This document shows positions 8,025 to 11,448 of a DNA stretch of 11,448 nt, in pieces. The number at the start of each line of letters is the position of its first letter. The first letter of the stretch is position 1. The stretch is from positions 4,989-16,436 of the forward strand of contig FN648950.1 of assembly GCA_000310025.1 (NCBI GenBank). Reading direction: 5' to 3'. The translations under genes and the position numbers were made by a program. This DNA comes from Ectocarpus siliculosus. Lineage: Eukaryota; Sar; Phaeophyceae; Ectocarpales; Ectocarpaceae. The notes under the pieces are model-generated. The model worked only from the letters and a program-made list of their open reading frames with translations. It was not told where the DNA came from and made no database searches.

Positions 8025-11000
8025 GTCAGTGTTCCGCGTTTTTGTGTGTGTAAGAATGCTCCTCGTACCTAAGACCAGCTTTTGGTTGATGTTTCCCGAC
8101 GTCACCCTACTTGTAGTCGGGCGCCAGCAGTGAGACCTTACACACAAGTAAAATGTGTCCTTTACACTGGAGTCTGCGTGCAGCAAGGAGGTCTGATGTA
8201 CCTTCAAACATGCTTTCTACAAAGTAGATTTGCAGGTAAACCCACCAATGACCTCGGTCGGGCTTTGCTCGTCCCGTGATTACACGGCTCCCGCTGTACT
8301 GCATACTGTGTACGCCTGCTGTACTGAAGCAGATACATTTAGTGACGGCGTTGCATATACTATCGCCTGAACTCCCTTCACTGTCACGCTCGCATCCTGC
8401 ACGTACAGGGACGTTGGAGCTATCCCCGCTGGCGTCCCGTGTGGCCCGGGGAGATGTCTGTCCGCTGACCGGGCGCGAATGGGACCCACCGCTGGGTACA
8501 GCACAAGCGAAGGGGCAGGCGGTAGGCGAGGATGCTGGCAGGCAGAAGAAAAGGGCAACACCCGAGACGGCTAGCACTCGCCCCCCAAATGCTAGCAGCA
8601 GGGCGTCTCGCGCTCGAGGTCCTCAAGACACAAACAACTACCGCGAGCACGGCTTCAGCAGACTCCCGGGGGAGACTGAAGATTACACCAAGTGGACCGT
8701 GCCTAAGCTTCGCGAGTTTCTAAGCGTGAGTAAAAGATGGGTTTTTAGCGACATTTTTTATAGAGAGCTACTGTCAGTAGGTTACTAGTCGGGGAGGGTA
8801 GTTACAGTTATGGCTGTGACAGAATATTTGGTCCATAGACTATTACTACTTCAAAATATATTTTGGGTAAAGAGTGCATCCTGTGTTGTAAACTTGGCGC
8901 TTCGTCATATTTCAGACTGCCGTTACTGGCTTCCGGGTGCGCCTGTCGACCATCCAGCAGCAGGTTGAGCGATGTACGCACACACGCTTACAAAAGAGAC
9001 CACACACCACGTTCCGCTTTGCACACAGCGCACTGCGGCTGCTGTTAATAAGGTTCGGGGCGGATATCCCGATTGGTTTAAGAAGTACTGTATTTGAAAT
9101 GGCCCCAAAGTGGTACCCGACAAGTTATCACAAGTTGTGCGATTTTGGACTGTAGTTAAATTGTTCGCGTACGGTGGGCCACGCTCAGAGCAGATTAAGT
9201 ACACCATTGGCGCCGGATATGTGCAATTCAGCCCCCCTCGCAGTCTGTTTACGGTAATGGTCACGTTGACCACAAGTCAGATATTGATGTGCGTCAACCA
9301 CTTCGTTACAGCCGTCGTTCGAACACGGGATTATTGTGCGTAGGGTAACAACGAACCTAGAATTTTTGGTTTCTTCGCGCTCTGTTCGAGGCAGCGGTGG
9401 GGTACGAGATGCACGGGGCAACTGCACGTGGACATTGCAAATTGTAACCGAAGATATGCATTGTTCTTCGCCTAAGATAAGCGGGTGGGTTTCGGTGTGC
9501 GTCATCAGCTAAGCATGAACGTATATGCGCCCCACACGCATGGGATTCTCCTCTTGTCGTGTGCATTTCTGCCGTCAGGTTTTTAGGTGTCTCGACACCG
9601 CCGGGACCAGTGGGTTCAAAAAAGCACTCCTTGCTCAGATGGCTGGGGATGTCGTCAGGCTGATTAGGAGCTGCGGTGTGTTGGACACCAACTTGGCGTT
9701 TCGCCATCCCGTTCCGGACCTCAGCTCTTTTGAGGAAAAGGAGGCCAGGCTAATGCCGGATCTTCCTGCGACAGGGCTGCGCATAAAGGAGTGGTCCGCT
9801 ATGCGGCGGTATCTCCCCGAGATATCGAAAGCCGTCATCTCACGGTTCTTGGGAGAAGTGAACAAACTCGCCGGCGAGGGCTCGCGGCTCTGGTATAGAT
9901 CGCTGCAGCGGGTGTTGGACATGGGGAACCTCAGCAGGTTCTGGGCCGTTCCGGCAGCGGGGGGCATTATGTGGATTGGGACTAGGTGAGGCACACGATA
10001 TGCACCCCGCCTGGAAGGAGGATAGGCATACACTGCTTCGCGTTGCCGTCATATTGTTTCCGGTGTGTGTTCTAACGTTGTTATGTTTTGATGTTCGGAT
10101 TACTTAGATGGAGTATGCTTGATCTAGTCCTGACGTACGATTCGACGGTGACAGCGCAGCATATTGCCACCCGGGCCTGTGTGCATCATGCGCACACGTA
10201 CTTTCCGTTGCATTCGTGCTTTTCTGCCTTGACCATGTTTACAACCGTGTAGATGTTCCCGTCGGAATGACGCTGATGCCAACATCGTACACAAAACAAG
10301 TTACCCTCTACGATACTCGAGGGACAGACCCGGTCCCCCACGTGTTCTTGCCTTGTTACCCCGCACGTCATGACGGTGCGGTACGCTGCATTTCCTTGAC
10401 TTTGTTTTCGATCGCTGCCTGGTCCGTCAACAACGTTGTAGTGGAGATTGAAAACTCGAAAATGAAAGACTGCGCCTAACAACCTTCCCATCCCGATGAA
10501 ATAATCTCCAACTGATAACACACAGCGCGGGCGCCTCCTTCTCGGCCGACAAGGAGTACCGCGTCCGCATCAAACTACGAGTGGAAGGAGTGGATGAGAA
10601 CGCACCCCCGACGGAGCAAGAGGAGAAGGAGGGGGAGGAAGAGGAGGAGGTCGTGGGCAATGACCCGCGGTCGGCGCAAACCCTGGTAGCCCTGGAGGTC
10701 ATCGCGGCTCTCTGCGAATGTCCTGCAGGCATTAAGGGGGGGTGCTCCCACGCCGCTATGGCGCTGTTTTTAGGTAGACTGCTCCAGATGTCTGAAGAAC
10801 AGCTAGCCACGTTCAATCCTACCACGTGTACGGGAATGGCATGCCGCTGGATAATGCAGCATGGCAAGGGTTCTTGATCGGCCAAACAGTGCGAGCTATA
10901 CGGCATGAGTATGTCGGTAGGAACCACGGTCGTCCGGAGTGTTCGGGACCCGAAAGGGAATGTAGGATGGGACGACGACAAACAAGTCCACGCGAGTGGG

Positions 11001-11225
11001 GTTCCACCCATAGATCGAATGAACCAATTCAACCCGCATCCTGCCGGGGGAATGTGGGCCGCACGCAAAGTGTTCTTCGATGCTGGCGAGGACATCAGCA
11101 AACTCAAGAGGGACAAATTAATGGCGTTCGTAAATCACGAGAGGCGATCGGACCACCAAGAGGTGTGCCTGGATTATCTACCGCCAAGAGTACGCGAAGA
11201 AAACAATTCTGCACACTCTGCGTAG
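6916..11225 (+). CDS. XPG/EXO1-like nuclease with SAP motif and SWIM zinc finger, disrupted copy
   Basis: Five exons: 6916-8024, 8409-8725, 8916-8963, 9579-9985 and 10526-11225. All donors are GT and acceptors AG, and every junction keeps phase (1, 0, 0, 2). Skipping one base at 7771, the exons sum to 2580 nt, exactly 860 codons including the stop. The start MGVNSL is chosen because FEN/XPG-family proteins begin MGI or MGV; an in-frame ATG at 6601 would add an unlikely 105-residue extension. Domain order: flap-nuclease core, linker, SAP-like motif, helical region, SWIM finger, Cys/Trp stretch, basic tail. By family, the nuclease core cuts branched or flapped DNA with two metal ions, SAP motifs bind DNA, and SWIM fingers bind DNA or protein. 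Two lesions are seen: a frameshift near 7771 and TGA at 10875-10877. It is therefore a decayed copy or carries sequence errors. The SWIM part resembles proteins of YqaJ-type mobile elements, so a transposon origin is plausible but unproven. Confidence 0.7.
7765..7775 (+). other. Apparent +1 frameshift in the nuclease gene
   Basis: The first frame ends VTACKASFR then TGA at 7780-7782. The next frame continues AFVDTESGVWAASLQPFD and stays open to the exon end. Dropping A7771 joins them as ...ACKA-AFVDTE.... No intron fits, since the overlap is only a few bases. The site, AAGGCTAGCTTTC, is not a homopolymer, so a simple homopolymer read error is less likely than at the FNIP gene. Confidence 0.6.
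8025..8408 (+). other. Intron 1 (384 nt, phase 1)
   Basis: Donor ACAG|GTCAGT, acceptor CGTACAG|GG. The split codon is G + GG (Gly). Frames inside the intron show no family features. Confidence 0.6.
8409..8725 (+). other. Exon 2: low-complexity linker and first half of SAP-like motif
   Basis: The first two thirds are rich in Arg, Ala, Ser, Pro and Gly (for example RPPNASSRASRARGPQ) and are probably disordered. The end, YTKWTVPKLREFLS, fits the first helix of a SAP motif (hydrophobic, two variable residues, Leu-Arg-x-Phe-Leu). It ends in phase 0 at the donor AGC|GTGAGT. Confidence 0.6.
8726..8915 (+). other. Intron 2 (190 nt, phase 0)
   Basis: Donor GTGAGT is a strong match; the acceptor is CATATTTCAG. 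It interrupts the SAP-like motif between its two helices. Confidence 0.6.
8916..8963 (+). other. Exon 3: 48-nt exon with second half of SAP-like motif
   Basis: It encodes TAVTGFRVRLSTIQQQ in phase 0. TGFRVRLSTI fits the SAP pattern Gly-x-[basic]-x-x-Leu-x-x-[hydrophobic] that follows the loop. With the next exon, the helix continues as IQQQ-VFRCL. The donor is CAG|GTTGAG; an alternative at 8974 (GTACGC) would break phase with exon 4. Confidence 0.5.
8964..9578 (+). other. Intron 3 (615 nt, phase 0)
   Basis: Donor GTTGAG is moderate; the acceptor is TGCCGTCAG. The second AG, at 9585-9586, would shift the frame by two bases and is rejected. Open frames inside (8937-9155, 9110-9343) have no family features. 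Confidence 0.5.
9579..9985 (+). other. Exon 4: helical region before the SWIM finger
   Basis: It starts VFRCLDTAGTSGFKKALLAQ and ends MWIGT plus two bases. The end of the exon (LPEISKAVISRFL, then SRLWYRSLQRVLDMGNL, then IMWIGTS) resembles the stretch that precedes the SWIM finger in YqaJ-type mobile-element proteins, with an 'LP-I-x-x-x-x-I' segment and then a Tyr/Leu-rich helix. The comparison is from memory. Confidence 0.55.
9986..10525 (+). other. Intron 4 (540 nt, phase 2)
   Basis: Donor CTAG|GTGAGG, acceptor AACACACAG|C. The split codon is AG + C (Ser). Confidence 0.6.
10526..11225 (+). other. Exon 5: SWIM zinc finger, Cys/Trp stretch and tail
   Basis: The exon opens with a beta-strand-like stretch ending ADKEYRVRIKLRVEGVD, then an acidic loop (EQEEKEGEEEEE), then the finger CECPAGIKGGCSH at 10713-10751. 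This is C-x-C-x(7)-C-x-H, the SWIM pattern. About 25 residues later comes CTGMACRW (Cys at 10827 and 10842, Trp at 10848), which matches the CTS..C.W stretch following the finger in YqaJ-type proteins. The frame meets TGA at 10875, then stays open for 115 codons, with RSVRDPKGNVGWDDDKQV and a charged tail, to TAG at 11223-11225. No YqaJ nuclease motif is visible in the tail; the only nuclease is the N-terminal XPG core. Confidence 0.7.
10875..10877 (+). other. In-frame TGA in exon 5
   Basis: The TGA follows HGKGS and precedes SAKQCELYGMSM in the same frame. The reading frame is open on both sides, with no frame change. One base change from GGA, CGA or TCA would restore it, so a recent nonsense mutation is the simplest reading. 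If real, it removes only the last ~116 residues and keeps the nuclease, SAP and SWIM parts. Confidence 0.65.
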
Positions 11226-11380
11226 CCACGTTGAAAAGTGCTTGCCTGTGCATTCGTGAAGTGATTCTGTGTGTGTGGCGGGGGGGGGTCGTGGGTTGCT
11301 GTAATTGTCACGACCCAAGCTGGGGCGTGTTTCTCGCTTGCCCGGAGGGGAACTTGGTGGAGGAATGCGGTACAAGAAGA
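11226..11380. other. 3' flank of the nuclease gene
   Basis: It contains TG/G-rich sequence and no recognisable gene. A TGTAA at about 11299 could act as a polyadenylation signal, as in some algae, but this is weak. Confidence 0.3.
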
Positions 11381-11448
11381 GGGGGCGGGGCGGGGGGGGG
11401 GGGGGGGGGGGCCCCCCCCTTTTTTTTGGGGGCCCTAGGGGGAAAACA
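11381..11448. other. Homopolymer block, probable contig-end artefact
   Basis: Almost the whole stretch is made of runs of one base: long G, then C, then T, then G, C, G and A. Blocks of stacked homopolymers in this order are typical of low-quality read ends. It should not be interpreted biologically. Confidence 0.75.

Noticed and set aside
9300-9340. tRNA-like T-loop (GTTCGAACAC)
   Set aside because: No matching acceptor, D or anticodon stems were found around it.
10875-10877. TGA read as selenocysteine
   Set aside because: Nothing around it looks like a redox site and no SECIS-like hairpin was recognised downstream. A nonsense mutation is simpler.

Overview
This window looks like nuclear DNA of a eukaryote, most likely a stramenopile such as a brown alga. 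The reasons are introns with GT-AG borders and matching phases, mixed-GC intergenic DNA rich in minisatellites and homopolymers, and FNIP/LRR-like repeats of the 'FNQP...WP..L..L.FG' kind that are common in stramenopiles. The lineage is an inference; no sequence search was possible. The last ~70 bases are runs of single bases and look like a poor contig end.

Layout. Bases 1-440 hold a palindromic minisatellite built on CATGGGTACC. Bases 441-1696 hold no recognisable gene apart from one doubtful 100-residue ORF. Bases 1697-3252 (+) carry a gene with an F-box-like N-terminal segment followed by about 15 FNIP/LRR-like repeats; its two halves lie in different frames, joined near a run of six T. 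Bases 3253-5280 are gene-poor and contain a 77-bp tandem duplication and the second copy of a 47-bp direct repeat (first copy at 319-365). Bases 5276-5781 (+) are an open frame for a Gln/Met/Gly/Ala-rich protein with a 39-bp tandem repeat. Bases 5782-6915 are gene-poor and partly G-rich.

The main find lies at 6916-11225 (+): a five-exon gene of about 860 codons. Exon 1 encodes an XPG/FEN1/EXO1-type flap nuclease core with every catalytic acidic residue in place. Exons 2-4 encode a linker and a SAP-like DNA-binding motif split around a 48-nt exon. Exon 5 encodes a SWIM zinc finger followed by a C-T-x(3)-C-x-W stretch, an arrangement I know from YqaJ-exonuclease proteins of mobile elements. All four introns are phase-consistent. 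The copy is damaged by one apparent +1 frameshift (about 7771) and one in-frame TGA (10875), so it is either a recently decayed copy or carries sequence errors. An XPG nuclease joined to SAP and a YqaJ-type SWIM module is the candidate undescribed system: perhaps a nuclease of a mobile element or a domesticated derivative. The other genes show no functional link to it.
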